Below, one piece after another: positions 1 to 12,060 of a DNA stretch of 64,000 bases (positions within the stretch are counted from its first letter, which is position 1; each line of letters starts with the position of its first letter). The position numbers and the translations under genes were made by a program. The DNA is from Rhizophagus irregularis (taxonomy: Eukaryota > Glomeromycota > Glomeromycetes > Glomerales > Glomeraceae): positions 682,001-746,000 of the forward strand of contig NC_089437.1 of assembly GCF_026210795.1 (NCBI RefSeq), read 5' to 3'. The notes below the pieces were generated by a model. It had not been told where the DNA came from. It ran no database searches and was given only the letters and a program-made list of their open reading frames with translations.

Positions 1-1576
1 TTTTGTAATGGAATCATATCAAAAATTGCTGGTCGAATATAGCCTTGATAAAATGTATGATCTATACGAATTTGATCCATAGTTTTACTAATTGTCCACT
101 CATATGAAAAATCACCTTGCTGCTCTTTAGATACCTCACACCATGGGCAGAAATACTTGCTATTTGCCGCATTCATCCCTAAGCAAATTGCAAGAAACTT
201 CCAATCTGACGAAAAATAAAGTTCAATCTTCCATTTAATGCCCTGATCATCTTTTAACCCTTCTTCTTTTAGCTTTCTCAATTCAACAATTAATGGCTCT
301 AACACAATATGTAAAGTTTCATATTTTTCGATACCAGGATATAGAATTGTGGTATGATGACTTTCTGGCCGATGGAAATTATCAATATCATCAATAATTG
401 AACAAGTAATCATCACTTGTTTAACCTTTCTTCCAACATTCCTCCCATCACCAGAAATTCGCAAATGTATTTCAGGATTTGTTGTGTCTAACACCTTTTT
501 TTTAACTAGATCTGGTATTAAGTATTTTAATATGTTAATAATATTTCGTCGTCCTCCTTTTCCAATTGATTGTTGCATATTATCAATGATTTCAGCATCA
601 TTAATATGCACTTCAGAATTTAAAGAATTGTCAGATAGTGGTGGTGCTATATTTACAAGTGAAATTGGTATAATTTCATTCATTTCGTATGTAATTTCTT
701 TTCTTTCTGCAGAAACTTTCCATTCACGTGGTAAATCATGACTGATCGAAGCTAAATTTCTATAACCTTCACGTGTTATTTGACCTTTATCACACGCTTG
801 AACAGCAGCTCTTGCCTTATGCTTTAATTCCTCAGTATTTTCCTTACCAACACTAAAATGAAATGATTTTTTTTTAATATTGAACTCAATTGATTTTAAA
901 CTGGGATCATCTTCTGAATGACAACTTTCTGTTGTTGTTTGATCAAATATTGCATATACAGATTTTGCAATTTTTTTTGCTCGATTATTTTGTCCAGTTG
1001 AAGTCAAATTATCAAATGATTTTAAGATTGTTACTTGTCGGTGAGCATCTCTTGCTTGCTGAAGTACTTCCAAATGAAGACCAAAGAAATGTGGTCCTGA
1101 ATAACGTGTCTTAGTTTCTGGATCTAAGACCTATCTTAAATATTACTTTTTGTATTAATCAATTTATAATAAATTTAATAAATAACTATATATACCTTAG
1201 CATATAAACCTGCCGCATCTGAACTTGATTTTTCTGACTTTACATGATATTGAAATGCTTTTCCAAAATACACCCAGTAAACCGGATTTTTTTCTACATA
1301 TTTAATTATACACCTAACTGATTGCCTTTTCTTAGGCTTTCCCCAACTAGATTCAATCTCATAATTATCAGGAATTCGAAAATTTTGACCTTTTGTATAT
1401 TTGAGATAATTAGCAGGCGGGTAATATCCTTCTTCAATAACGTTATAGGTATAACTTCGTCCAAGTTCAAAATATTGAATGATATTTTCTTTAGGATAGT
1501 TATGAATTTCAACAGGATTCTTTCTCTTAGTTTGTTGATTTATTTGAGGCGGTAAAGGAGTTTCATTAGTTTCCAT
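1..1576 (-). CDS. Unknown two-exon gene, 3' end beyond window; possible transposase-like fold
   Basis: Exon 1 is 1576-1196 (127 codons, starting METNETPLPP) and exon 2 runs from 1130 through position 1 without a stop (at least 376 more codons). The intron 1195-1131 (GTATAT..AG, 65 nt) is in phase 0. An ATG farther upstream at 1714 opens the same frame, but the leader there is low complexity, so 1576 is preferred. The second half has a G-D-G motif (RISGDGRNVG), an S-S-D-W-K motif (YFSSDWKFLA) and a C-P-W-C pair (YFCPWCEV). Acidic residues followed by a CxxC knuckle recall RNase H-fold transposases of the Transib/RAG1 type, but this is only a resemblance and no family is assigned. The gene is intact as far as visible. 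Confidence 0.7.
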
Positions 1577-1714
1577 CTTTTTTCTGATAAAATAATTCTT
1601 TTTTAATAAAAAAAAATTTTTTTTTACGTGTAATATATTATATCGCAAATAGCAGTTACACCATCTGCAATATGATAATCTTTTATTAATTTGAAAATGT
1701 AAAATCATAACCAA

Positions 1715-2649
1715 TCAAACGCGTAAATAGAATTCTATTTATAGTAAATTTTAATTAAATCCCCAAAAAAATTGGGGGACTTTTCCAATCAGCCGATATG
1801 AGCAAATTGAATTTTTTTTTTTTTTTGACTAATAACATTATTAAATTTTACGTAGTATAATTATTAAACTTATTTAAAATATTAATAAAAATTTAATTTT
1901 TAAATAAAAACCATTAATGTTTTCGAAATATTTTAAAAAACATATTATGTAATAGTTATTTCATGAATATCAGTGATTTTCGTGAAAATCATGAACTCTT
2001 TTATCTCATGGAGACTAACGTCCAATGATGGGAAAGGTATAAATAAACTATAAAAGACACGTGAGCATAAAAATATCTGGAGACCAAGGACCCCATAGTT
2101 GTCACATCCGATTATGTTTTAAACTTAATATATTATTTTTTTAATATTATGAAATAATATAGATAAAAATGTTTCTTTTAAAGAAAGAAACTTTTGATAC
2201 CAAAATTATGCAAACTTACTGATTAAAATTAGAGATAAAGTTGTGTAACAAGGCAAAATTTGGCAAAAAAATATACACTTTTTCACTATCAGTATACATA
2301 GAAGATGGCAATAATAAATTTTTAAAATTCTTAACATAGGGATATGACCTTGATTATAATTGCCCGGGTCCTGGCGACCAATGTTATCTTTTTTTTTAAA
2401 TTTTTTTTAGACGCAATAATTTTGACATTTTGTTATATTTTGTAATGAATAAGTGCCAGGATAATGAGTGTCAGGATCTTGAACTTTCGGGATTATGATT
2501 TGTCAGGATTGTGAGCGACGGGCTTGTGATATAACAGGATTCTGATCGTTGGGATCTGATGTCCAGCATATTGCTTGTTACATATTTATGCAATCCTAAA
2601 CAATAAAACTATAAAATGACGTTAATGAGCTATTTTCTTTCCTCTAAAA
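1715..2649. other. Intergenic, AT-rich, with a short degenerate repeat
   Basis: No gene is seen. A short hairpin lies near 1764-1781 (TCCCC..GGGGA). At about 2454-2570 there are six or seven degenerate copies of a ~17-bp motif of the form CAGGATTnTGATnnT. The rest is AT-rich sequence without a coding signal. Confidence 0.5.
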
Positions 2650-3600
2650 ATGTTTGAACTCAATCAAGACGTTATTTATTTGATATTTAAAGAATTAGAA
2701 GATGTAACAAATCTCTTTATTCATGTCTTTTTACTAGCAGAACATGGTGTAAAATAACGGTACCAATTAATTTAATGGAATGACCCTGTTAGACGATTCC
2801 ATTCAACAATGTGCTGTATGTAATAATTTATTTAATGTAATGATTTTACATCTATCAGAAGAAATAATTTGAAGAATAAAGGAATTAATCTTGCTATAGA
2901 AACATATCAGCAACCTTTATTTAATTGTATTAGTTTTTAGAAACATTTGAATTTATCATTTTTGCAATATATGATGATGAAAGTAAATTACCTTACGCTA
3001 TAATGATAATGAACTAAATATTATTTAATATGAATACAAAATTTGTTTCTCTTTTCCAAAGGCTATCATATTTTCATATTGCAGGGAATGAACATTGCTT
3101 TTCAGTATTTAAATATTTTTATTGTGATGATGAAAGCAAGACACTTGAAGAATCTTTAATTAAATGTGCCGATACTATACAGTATTTGAGAATATTTTGG
3201 GAACCTCTCACAAAATCTCTTTTATATCTAGTAAATTTAGAAATAAAATCCCATAGTGACACAAATTGGAAATATTTATTAATTAATTTTTAATTTTAAT
3301 GGGATTAGAAATTATCGGAGCATATGATTATAAATGAATTTAATTGGAATAAATTATTCAAAATATTGACAAGATCTGTACCAATTAGCTTGTTAAATCA
3401 GTAATAAAGGTTTGTTCTTAGTTCTAATAATAGTAATACAACTGATAATTGAAGGGATAGACATCCTATGTTATTATATTTAATAGCATGGGAGCAAGAA
3501 TCGCATCAACATTTTATAGATCTATTACAAATATATAAATCAAAAGGAATAGTCAAAGAATATATCAGAAAATTTTGAATGGGTTCAAACAAAATTTATA
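2650..3600 (+). pseudogene. Decayed F-box-like protein gene
   Basis: The ATG at 2650 opens MFELNQDVIYLIFKELED, the usual start of the large Glomeromycotina F-box family. It then shifts frame into a segment reading SRTWCKITVPINLME (the family's NRTWC..VPI motif) followed by a stop. Later fragments in changing frames are readable: NLKN/KGINLAIETYQQPLF near 2880-2940, KHLNLSFLQYMMM near 2945, and a longer open piece at 3030-3293 with FQRLSYFHIAGNEHCFSVFK and CADTIQYLRIFWEPLTKSL. The order matches one ancestral F-box protein, and at least four frameshifts or stops break it. Recognition rests on remembered family style, not on a search. Confidence 0.6.
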
Positions 3601-3871
3601 CACCATTTTATGATTTTTAAATTAATATTGAAATTTTCAAATACAAATGAAAAAATTTGTATTTATAATATTCTTAATAGTATTTTACATGATTTTTGAG
3701 TTTATAATTTTACTATGTAGACTAAGGCAAATCATGTGAAATTTAATAAGGTATTTGAAATTTATTTTTTTTCGTACTTAAAGTATCGGATATCTAAAAT
3801 CATTAAAATTTATAATAACTTATCTGCATGGTAAATATCATATAATAATTTACAGTTCATAACTTCGTATA

Positions 3872-4136
3872 CCCTGTAAAAAAAAAATGTCCGGAAATTG
3901 TAGCTAAAAACATCCGGAAAATGTCCGTGTGTCCGGAAAACGTCCAGAAAATTGCAATATTCCGGACACTTTCTGGACGCTGGGTCTGAACCCTCCTAGA
4001 CATTTTCTGGACATTTTCCGGAAAATGGAAATTTTCCAACGTCCGGAATATTGCAATATTCCGGACATATTCCAGACAAATAAACATTTTCCGGACGTTT
4101 TCAGCTACAATTTCCGGACATTCTTTTTTTATAGGG
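3872..4136. mobile_element. Foldback MITE, CCCTATAAAAAAAG family, copy 1
   Basis: This 265-bp segment is almost entirely one inverted repeat. It starts CCCTGTAAAAAAAAAATGTCC and ends with the reverse of CCCTATAAAAAAAGAATGTC, and inside are many TCCGGAA/TTCCGGA motifs. It is flanked by ATA on both sides (3869-3871 and 4137-4139). ORFs on both strands across it are by-products of the palindrome. A second copy with the same ends and motifs lies at 63034-63328, so this is a mobile family rather than a local hairpin. No transposase is encoded. Confidence 0.75.
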
Positions 4137-4566
4137 ATATATTTAGTAACAGCGAATAATACGATTTAGCATAAAGTGACATTATCGAAATATTGCTCAA
4201 TTTGGAATAATAGCACATACATTACGACACCAATAATTATTAAGACATATTTTAAAATAAATTTCCATTTGCACAATCTTACAAGAGAAATAAATATCCT
4301 AAATAATTAATACATTTATTGACTTCTAAAATTCCTTTATAGAATTACTCAATATCCTGATAATCATTTAAAGCAGATTACCATTTTTAAAATTTATAAA
4401 TTTTAACAGAAGAAATGTTTAAACAATTTTTTAAGTCAATACATTGAAATGTTAGGAGATGACGAACTCCATTTTTATGACGAACTGACGAACTGTACTG
4501 ACTTTTCATACCAATAAAGAGCTTTTTCAGAATTCTTTTCTGTCCCTTTCCATTCTCATAACATGG
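4137..4566. other. Intergenic plus decayed last Sel1 unit of the next gene
   Basis: From 4137 to about 4470 no gene is seen. From about 4500 to 4566, on the minus strand just past the Sel1 gene's stop, a further unit is readable in another frame (CYENGKG then a shift to EKNSEKALYWYEK). The open frame therefore ends inside what was once a longer repeat array. Confidence 0.55.
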
Positions 4567-6015
4567 CTATTGCTTAATACCATTTTCTGCTGCTTTTTGA
4601 TACCAATAAGTGGCATTTTCCGAATTCTTTTCTGTTCCTTCTCCCTTTTTATAACATACGGCTAAATTAAACATTGCTTCTTTTATACCATTTTCTGCCG
4701 CTTTTTGATACCAATAAAAGGCTTTTTCTAAATTCTTTTCTGTTCCTTCTCCATTTTCATAATATCTAGCTGAATTAAACATTGCTTCTTTAATATCATC
4801 TTCTGCTGCTTTTTGATACCAATGAAAGGCTTTTTCTGAATTCTTTTCTGTTCCTTTTCCATTTTCATAACATAAGGCTAAATTAAACATTGCTTCTTTA
4901 ATACCATTTTCTGTTGCTTTTTGATACCAATGAAAGGCTTTTTCTAAATTCTTTTCTGTTCCTTTTCCATTTTCATAACATATGGCTAATTTAAACATTG
5001 CTTTAGCATGGTTATTTTCTGCTGCTTTTTGATACCAATGAAAGGCTTTTTCTAAATTTTTTTCTGTTCCTTCTCCATTTTCATAACATAATGCTAAATT
5101 AAACATTGCTTTAATATAATCTTTTTCTGCTGATTTTTGAAACCAATGAAAGGCTTTTTCTAAATTCTCTTCTGTCCCTTTTCCATTTTCATAACATATG
5201 GCTAAATTAAACATTGCTTTAGCATGGTTATTTTCTGCTGCTTTTTGATACCAATGAAAGGCTTTTTCTAAATTTTTTTCTGTTCCTTCTCCATTTCCAT
5301 AACATAATGCTAAATTAAACATTGCTTTAATATAATCTTTTTCTGCTGCTTTTTGATACCAATGAAAGGAATTTTCTAAATTCTTTTCTGTTCCTTCTCC
5401 ATTTTCATAACATATTGCTAAATTATTCATTGATTTAACATGATCATTTTCTGCTGCTTTTTGATACCAATAAAAGGCTTTTTCTGAATCCTTTTCTGTT
5501 CCTTTTCCATTTTCATAAGATCTAGCTGAATTAAACATTGCATCTTTAATACCATTTTCTGCTGCTTCTTGATACCAATGAAAGGCATTTTCTAAATTCT
5601 TTTCTGTTCCTTCTCCATTCCTATAACAACTAGCTAAATTAAACATTGCTTTAGCATGACTATTTTCTGCTGCTTTTTGATACCAATAAAAGGCTTTTTC
5701 TGAATTCTTTTCTGTTCCTTTTCCATTTTCATAAGATCTAGCTGAATTAAACATCGCATCTTTAATACCATTTTCTGCTGCTTTTTGATACCAATAAAAG
5801 GCTTTTTCTAAATTCTTTTCTGTTTTTTCTGTATTTTTATAACTATTGGCTAAATTAAACATTGCTTTTTCATCACCATTTTCTGCTAATTTTTCTAAAG
5901 AATTAATACATTCTTTACACCATAATTCTTCATTAAAAGATCTATTGCAATATGAACAATTTTTGGTATTAACTGAATTAGAGTCTTTATCTGAGATATT
6001 TGATTTAGTTTCCAT
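4567..6015 (-). CDS. Sel1-like repeat protein, 482 residues
   Basis: Single-exon gene starting METKSNISDKDSNSVNTKNC. Residues ~20-35 hold a zinc-ribbon-like pair (CSYC..WCKEC), as found at the start of kinases and Sel1 proteins in these fungi. From residue ~45 to the end there are about 12 Sel1 units of 36 residues with consensus KAFHWYQKAAENGIKEAMFN followed by LALCYENGKGTEKNLE. Sel1 (TPR-like) units form helical scaffolds for protein-protein contacts, and no enzymatic residues are visible. The last unit stops at NGIKQ, and its continuation is readable downstream in another frame, so the C-terminus looks truncated. The high unit-to-unit DNA identity suggests recent amplification or gene conversion. 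Confidence 0.85.
   Translation of the reverse strand: METKSNISDKDSNSVNTKNCSYCNRSFNEELWCKECINSLEKLAENGDEKAMFNLANSYKNTEKTEKNLEKAFYWYQKAAENGIKDAMFNSARSYENGKGTEKNSEKAFYWYQKAAENSHAKAMFNLASCYRNGEGTEKNLENAFHWYQEAAENGIKDAMFNSARSYENGKGTEKDSEKAFYWYQKAAENDHVKSMNNLAICYENGEGTEKNLENSFHWYQKAAEKDYIKAMFNLALCYGNGEGTEKNLEKAFHWYQKAAENNHAKAMFNLAICYENGKGTEENLEKAFHWFQKSAEKDYIKAMFNLALCYENGEGTEKNLEKAFHWYQKAAENNHAKAMFKLAICYENGKGTEKNLEKAFHWYQKATENGIKEAMFNLALCYENGKGTEKNSEKAFHWYQKAAEDDIKEAMFNSARYYENGEGTEKNLEKAFYWYQKAAENGIKEAMFNLAVCYKKGEGTEKNSENATYWYQKAAENGIKQ
4600..5850 (-). repeat. 108-bp coding tandem repeat (Sel1 units)
   Basis: The Sel1 units repeat at DNA level with a 108-bp period (36 codons). Blocks such as the one encoding NGEGTEKNLEKAFHWYQKAA recur almost unchanged. 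Alternating subtypes (NNHAKAMFNLAICYENGKG and KDYIKAMFNLALCYENGEG) suggest that pairs of units were duplicated together. Confidence 0.8.
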
Positions 6016-7446
6016 TATGATTATTTTAGAAATTTATTTTACTGAAAACGAATTTTTTTTTAAACAATTTTTTTTTTTATTTAGTGTATTAATGAATAAG
6101 GAATATTTTAACCAAAATTAGAAATAATTCATTTTTTCGGGCCATATTTTTCCCGATGCACTAATCTGCATCAAGAAATATCTCGGAAAAATATAGCAAT
6201 AATTAATCAACGGAATTTCTAATTTTTAGATTCATTTTACTTTTTTTAATAGATTTGAGTAGCGGGTTACAAAATTTCGAAGGTAAGATGCCTTTCGAAA
6301 GAATTTTTTTTCGAAACTACACATCTCTTTAGGGTCAGAATTACGTAATTCTGCTTTGAATTATCTAAAAGGGAGGGATCTACACATTATTTCGAGTGGG
6401 TCCCGTAAGATTTGTAAATTTAGTATATATATTGACATTTTTTTAAAAAATTTTTGAATAATATCCCATCAGGAGTTAGAAACTAAAAAGTTACAAATAA
6501 ATAAATTACTCTTTAGCTGAAATAGATTATTAAAATAATTTTAAGAAATATCACTATTAACTTAAAATCAAAGTTTTCTAAAAAATTGCAAGTACGATTT
6601 CGTGATTAAATGATGATCAAAGAAATTATACAAATATTCGCAATTCATTTATATTTATTTATTTAATTGACATACTTATCTTTAGCAATTACAATTACAA
6701 ATAGTATATATAAAAAATAAAGCAGATTTTGGGTGTTCATGTCAAAGCAGATTTAATCTATCGTTAGCATATGGTTTAACATTTTATATGGGTACTAAAT
6801 TTATTTAATATAATCTATTGATTTAACATCATAACATGAAGATTCTGACTTGCAAAGTTGCTAATATTATGGCATAAATCCTAATAGATGTTAGATAATT
6901 TTTATATTACAGAGTTTCTTTCATTATATCACGAATGCAATATTTTTTTTTTGATTTTTAATCTAAAAATAAAATAAAGATTTAGTTTCTTTATAAAATT
7001 ATTTTATTTATACGGAAAATAATTTAATTTAAATACTTAATAAAATTGTGATTAGACTATATTGTAACACTTGTATTTTTCAATAATTTACAAAGAAAAT
7101 TTTATAGTACAGTATAAACAATATCAAAATGAATTTCATTAAATACGCCAAAGCGTAAGTATATATGGAACCTCACGGTAAAGTCATTCATCCAGTATTT
7201 TTTTTTTTCATTTACGTATCACACTTTATAATAGCTCACATGTCAGTTTATGTAAAGTAAAAAGATATACAAAGAAACCTCCTTAGGATATTACATATAC
7301 AGTAACGGATAAGCATGACTTAGGAGTTATGACCTTATCACACGTTTGATAATAAATTCAAAATAACTTTATTAAATAATGTTTCAAATATATTAAATAT
7401 ATTAAAAAAGTTATTCAAATAAAACAATTACACATTATATATATAA
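6016..7446. other. Intergenic, promoter side of the Sel1 gene; two palindromes
   Basis: No gene is seen. An imperfect hairpin at about 6143-6203 pairs CCATATTTTTCCCG with CGGAAAAATATAG, about 130 bp upstream of the Sel1 start. A perfect 18-bp palindrome CAGAATTACGTAATTCTG lies at 6336-6353. The remainder is AT-rich. Confidence 0.5.
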
Positions 7447-8962
7447 TTAATCGTTTTTCCTTATAATTTGAAATACTTCATAATCTTCCATTGAAAACAC
7501 CCCTTCAATATCTCTTATCTTTTTTTCATAACTTCGTTGTTTACATCCAAAATAATCATATTCTTTATCATTACCCTCATTTGCATACATATCAAAATCA
7601 TCATTACCAAATGTAGGTCCAAATCTATTATGGTAAAATAACGCATTGCTTGCATCATCTACATGGCTTAAAATTGAATCTTTAAAATTATCCTTATTTT
7701 TAAAAGAAAATATAAAACTATCTTTTGTTTCACCCCATTCAACATCATCATCATGTGGTGTCTTCCATTTCAAAGGATTATATCCTCCAATAATTTCTTC
7801 TGATCCTTTTATTTTAATGAATGTCACAGTACTAAGAATATTATCACATAATTCATGAAACTTTTTAGGAGTGAATCCATCTCTAGTACCTCTTAACAAT
7901 AGTTTAAATTCATATGGTAAATATAAATCTCTTATAGAAGTTAACATCATTATCAATCCATCTCGAAATTAAAGAGATGATATTTAAATTAATGATTGTT
8001 GAATCAATAATTCCATCATTACTTCTATACCTAGGTGGTAAAATATTGTCACTTGGTACACTATTAGGATTTAAATAAGACTCTAATAATTCTTCATAAA
8101 GTTGATGCTTTAAAAGTTTTTTATAAGGGCGTACTTTTTTAAAGAAATCCTCGGATGAAATACTGAAAAATCTAACCAAAGGTAAACAATGTTGTAAAGT
8201 ATTTTCCATCGTTTTGAAATCATCGTCTGACCAAGTTGTAGGATCTGGAAGAAGTGTAGAATTTTTTTCAAGACCCCATTTTAATACGTATTCCCAAACT
8301 TCTATTTCTTTCATTTGTAAATCATCTCTTTTAATGAGTGAAATTAAAGATTTTTCAGAAAGTAAAGTAAAATCAAATGATTTGAATATTTTTTGTGGAG
8401 ATTTAGTCATACAATTTGTACAAAAATTTTGAATTTCTAATAAAGAATTAGATTGAAAACCTATTTGATAAACAAGTCCAAAATGTTGTTCCATCCATTC
8501 AAACTCATTATTAATTAAATATTCTTGTAAATAATCAACTATTTCTTGAAGACAAAGTTGATCAGCAGTGGTTAATACTCTTAAAATCTCCGAAGGTTCT
8601 TTCTCATTTAATGAAATTATACCACCATAAACATACCTATATTATTAAATATAAATAATATTAAATATTTAATATTTTAAATAATTATTAAATTACTGTA
8701 TAACTTACTTTAAAATAATCTGAAAAATTTCTGGTGAAATATTTGGGAACTTAATATGAACCAAGGTACCATCATTATTCATTTTTTTGGAAGCTAAAAT
8801 TCGTCGTAAAAATGGAGAACGATAACAAAGAATAATCATATGTGCACGAAATATTTTTACATTTGGATCTTCACCAACTTCAATAGTAATATCATAATAC
8901 TCATTATCTTCTAAAACTTCAATATAATTTTGACTTAATTTTGAAAAAAATTGTTTGGACAT
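7447..8962 (-). pseudogene. BTB-BACK-TLDc protein gene with a one-base frameshift
   Basis: Exon 1 is 8962-8709 (BTB domain: YYDITIEVGED, FRAHMIILCYRSPFLRRIL). The intron is 8708-8637 (GTAAGT..ATAG, phase 2). Exon 2 starts at 8636 with YVYGGIISL, passes through a BACK-like helical region (ILRVLTTADQLCLQEIVDYL, KRDDLQMKEIEVWEYVLKWG) and reaches RWIDND. Near 7935-7945 the frame slips by one base: the BTB frame ends at 7910, while the TLDc domain (YEFKLLLRGTRDGF, GGYNPLKW, DSFIFSF, YEVFQIIRK) continues in the neighbouring frame to 7447. These are typically substrate-adaptor-like proteins; TLDc domains are linked to oxidation resistance and V-ATPase binding. The break could be real decay or a sequence error. 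The intact paralogue at 10539-12060 shows the expected layout. Confidence 0.8.
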
Positions 8963-10538
8963 TTTTATTCTTAAGTTTTGCGAAATACGAAGGTAAAGCG
9001 AAGAAAAAAAAATTGTTTGTTACGAATGGTGAATGTTATACAAATAAAAAGCTGTCCATTTTAAGAACTTAGGCTAACCATAACCGTATTAATACTTTAT
9101 CTGATCAACGAATGATCACATAAACAAAGGTCTTATTATTGTTAAAACATTTACAAAGTTATTGATACTCTACAAAAATTTTAATATGAAAAATTCTTAT
9201 CATACGAAAAAAGTAGTATGAAATTCAGCTTACTCCATTTTAATTTATATAAAAATTTTTGTAATGTATACGATAAATTTTGCGGATACTAATAAAGATT
9301 CATAAACTACAAATATACTATTACATATTATGGTCGCTCATACAATTTTTATTGAAATTAAAATGGGACATCTAACTAAAATATTATAATGTGAGAAATT
9401 TCGGCGTAGCAAAATTGATATAATCTGATCTTTCGTTAAGTAAATTTTACGTTAATGTTGATGATTATTAAAATGTATTAATTATTATGAACTATTGTTT
9501 GCAATACTTTTTTTTTACGCCGATTATGATCACGATTAAGCTGACTCACTGCGGTTGATCTGAATGAACCGAAATTTCTTTCTTTATTTTATTTACTTTT
9601 CGATCTTTCGAACAGAAATATTTTTTTTAGTTTATTTTCTTATTTTTTTTTTCAGTTTTTTGAACCAAAAATTTTTTTTAATTTTTTTTTTTTGTATGTT
9701 TCTTATTAAACCGAAATTTTTAAGACAAAGTAAATTTATAAGATATTTGTAAAAAAAAGTTTTTTTTTTTTGACGAAAATAGATTACAAGACTATGATTA
9801 ATTACTATTAATAAATCTTTATAATAATTATATTAATTGAAACATATTGAACTTATTGATTTTTTATAAATAAAAAATTAATTTTTTAACGTAGTACGAA
9901 CATTTATTAATTATCAAATAATTGAAATAATTTATGCCGCAAAATCCGATGATCTGGAGCAAAACTTCAAATAGACAATCCCGTTTCAAACCAAAACTAG
10001 TCAGCCAACCACAAAAAAATCGAAGAAAAGATATAAAAAAAGAGTGAAAAATGTGAAATTTTCAGATAATAGTAACTATCAACGCGCATGAAAGAAAATG
10101 GGTTAAACGAAAAATGCCGCATACGGCCAAAAAGTGACAAGTAAGATCATATTTCAAACATAAGATGAATTTGTTAACGTTTTGTCTGACAATTTTTTGA
10201 ATATAAATTCTTCATCATTTCTGTTAAATTATTTAATTGCGAAAAAAGGAAAATTTTGAGAGGAATCACATGTATTACAGTTAATACTTTTTATTATTTT
10301 TTTTTTCATTTTAATTACATACATTTATTTAGATTTTATTACCATTTGTTATGATAGGAAATAATTTTCTTATGTAAACGAATTTTTTTTTAAAAAATAA
10401 AAAATTCTAATAGTATTGTAAAAATCAAAATTAAGTAGTCACTCTCTTCTGATAATCACCACTGTAGAAAAATTTTCAACATAAATAATTGAATTTTATT
10501 TTGTAAAGATTACAAAAAAATGGAGATGTATTTAGTAA
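8963..10538. other. Intergenic, AT-rich, no gene seen
   Basis: No supported gene. The open frame near 9564-9752 is phenylalanine-rich, from long T-runs with interspersed ACCGAAATTT-like motifs, and is judged low complexity. The region upstream of the BTB genes shows no clear TATA element beyond AT-richness. Confidence 0.5.
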
Positions 10539-12060
10539 TTATTTTTTAATTACTTGAAATACTTCATATTTTTCCACCTTAAAACTTTCTGGAATTCCTA
10601 TTTTAGGATAAGCAAAAATAACATCATTAATAGAATTATGAAATGTCCAATTGTTGGTACCGTTACAATAGAAATTACCCATGTGTGGGCCATGATCACT
10701 ACTGCAATAAATAGCATAATTTGCATTGTTATTATTAACATAACCTAATTTTGCAGTAAAAGCATTTTTTTCATCTGCAATATGAAATAAAAAACTATCC
10801 GTGGTGTATTTCCAAACATTATTTCCCTTCCAATCAAGTGGATTATATCCTCCAATTAATTGTGTTGTACCTTGAATTTTTGCTATCCAAATAGTAGCTC
10901 CTTTATTGTCACAATTTCTATGAAATGATGCAGCATCAAATCCATCTCTACTTGAACAATATAATAACTTAAATTCATAAGGAATATCATTTTTTTTATA
11001 AGAATCTTTTCTATCAATCCATGAAGCAAACAATGTGATATGATTTGATTCAATTAGGGTTGAATCAAGTTTAAATTTTAAGTTTGGCTTTCTTGAAGGT
11101 ACTACATTAGTTTTGGGTTTCATATTAGGGACTATATGAAATTCCAAAAGATTATGAATTAAATCTTGAGGCAATATTTCTTTATAACAATAAACTTTAT
11201 AAAAAAAATCTGCAGGGTTAATATCATAGAATCTAATTAAAGGAATAAATCTGTGTAATGATCTCTCAATTTTTATAGCATCATCTTTACTCCATTTTGT
11301 TGGATCATTTATCATGTTTTGTTGAGCAAAACACCATTTTAATAAACCTTCCCAAATCTCAATTTCTTCCATATTTAAATCATCTCGTTTAATCAACATT
11401 TTCAATAATGGAGCCTTTAAATCAATAAATTTATCTGAATTAAATAAAATTTTAGGTTCTTCACAAATTTTTTCAAGACAAAAATTCCATAAATCAGTAA
11501 ATGTTTCATATTGATAAATAGTTTCAAGAATACCAGTTGGATTTTGATGCAAAAATTCGGTTTGATGTTCAATTAAATATTCTTGAATATAAGAAATCAA
11601 TTGTTGAATATTAAGTTCATCCACTGCTATCAAAAGTTTCAATATTTCAGGGCCTTGTAAATTTTTCAATTCAATATTTCCACAATAAATAAATCTAATA
11701 AATTATTATTAATAAAATATATAATATTAATTAAATACAAATAAAATTTTCAAATTTAAAATTATTTGTTTGTTTGCAATCATTGTTAATATTTATATAT
11801 TACCTGAGAATGATATTAAATAAGCGAGGAGAAATATTTGGCTTTCTTAAAATAAATTTTCCATCTTTTTTCTCAGACCATTCATTAGAAAATGCAGAAC
11901 GAAAATATTGAGACCTGATACACAAAATATTTGAATGAGCATGAATTTCTTTAACGTTTGACTCTTCTCCAGCATAAATGATAACATCATATCCTAATTC
12001 TGTTTCAAAAAGTTTTTCATAATCACTTGATAATTCTGCTAAAAATTTTGAAGACATCAT
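10539..12060 (-). CDS. BTB-BACK-TLDc protein, 470 residues, intact
   Basis: Exon 1 is 12060-11804 and exon 2 is 11694-10539, with intron 11803-11695 (GTAATA..TTAG, 109 nt, phase 2). Together they give 471 codons including the stop. Residues ~20-85 are the BTB fold (LGYDVIIYAGEE, IHAHSNILCIRSQYFRSAFS). Residues ~105-215 are BACK-like (LLIAVDELNIQQLISYIQEY, KRDDLNMEEIEIWEGLLKWC). Residues ~315-470 are TLDc (PYEFKLLYCSSRDGFDAASF, QLIGGYNPLDWKG, TDSFLFHI, YEVFQVIKK). It is a tandem paralogue of the broken gene at 7447-8962 in the same orientation. BTB proteins of this type usually dimerise and can bind cullin-3; that role is inferred from the family. Confidence 0.9.

Noticed and set aside
3857-4159. 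Overlapping ~76-codon open frames on both strands
   Set aside because: They lie inside a nearly complete palindrome and mirror each other; they are by-products of the foldback element.
9564-9752. Phe-rich 62-codon open frame
   Set aside because: Low-complexity T-runs.
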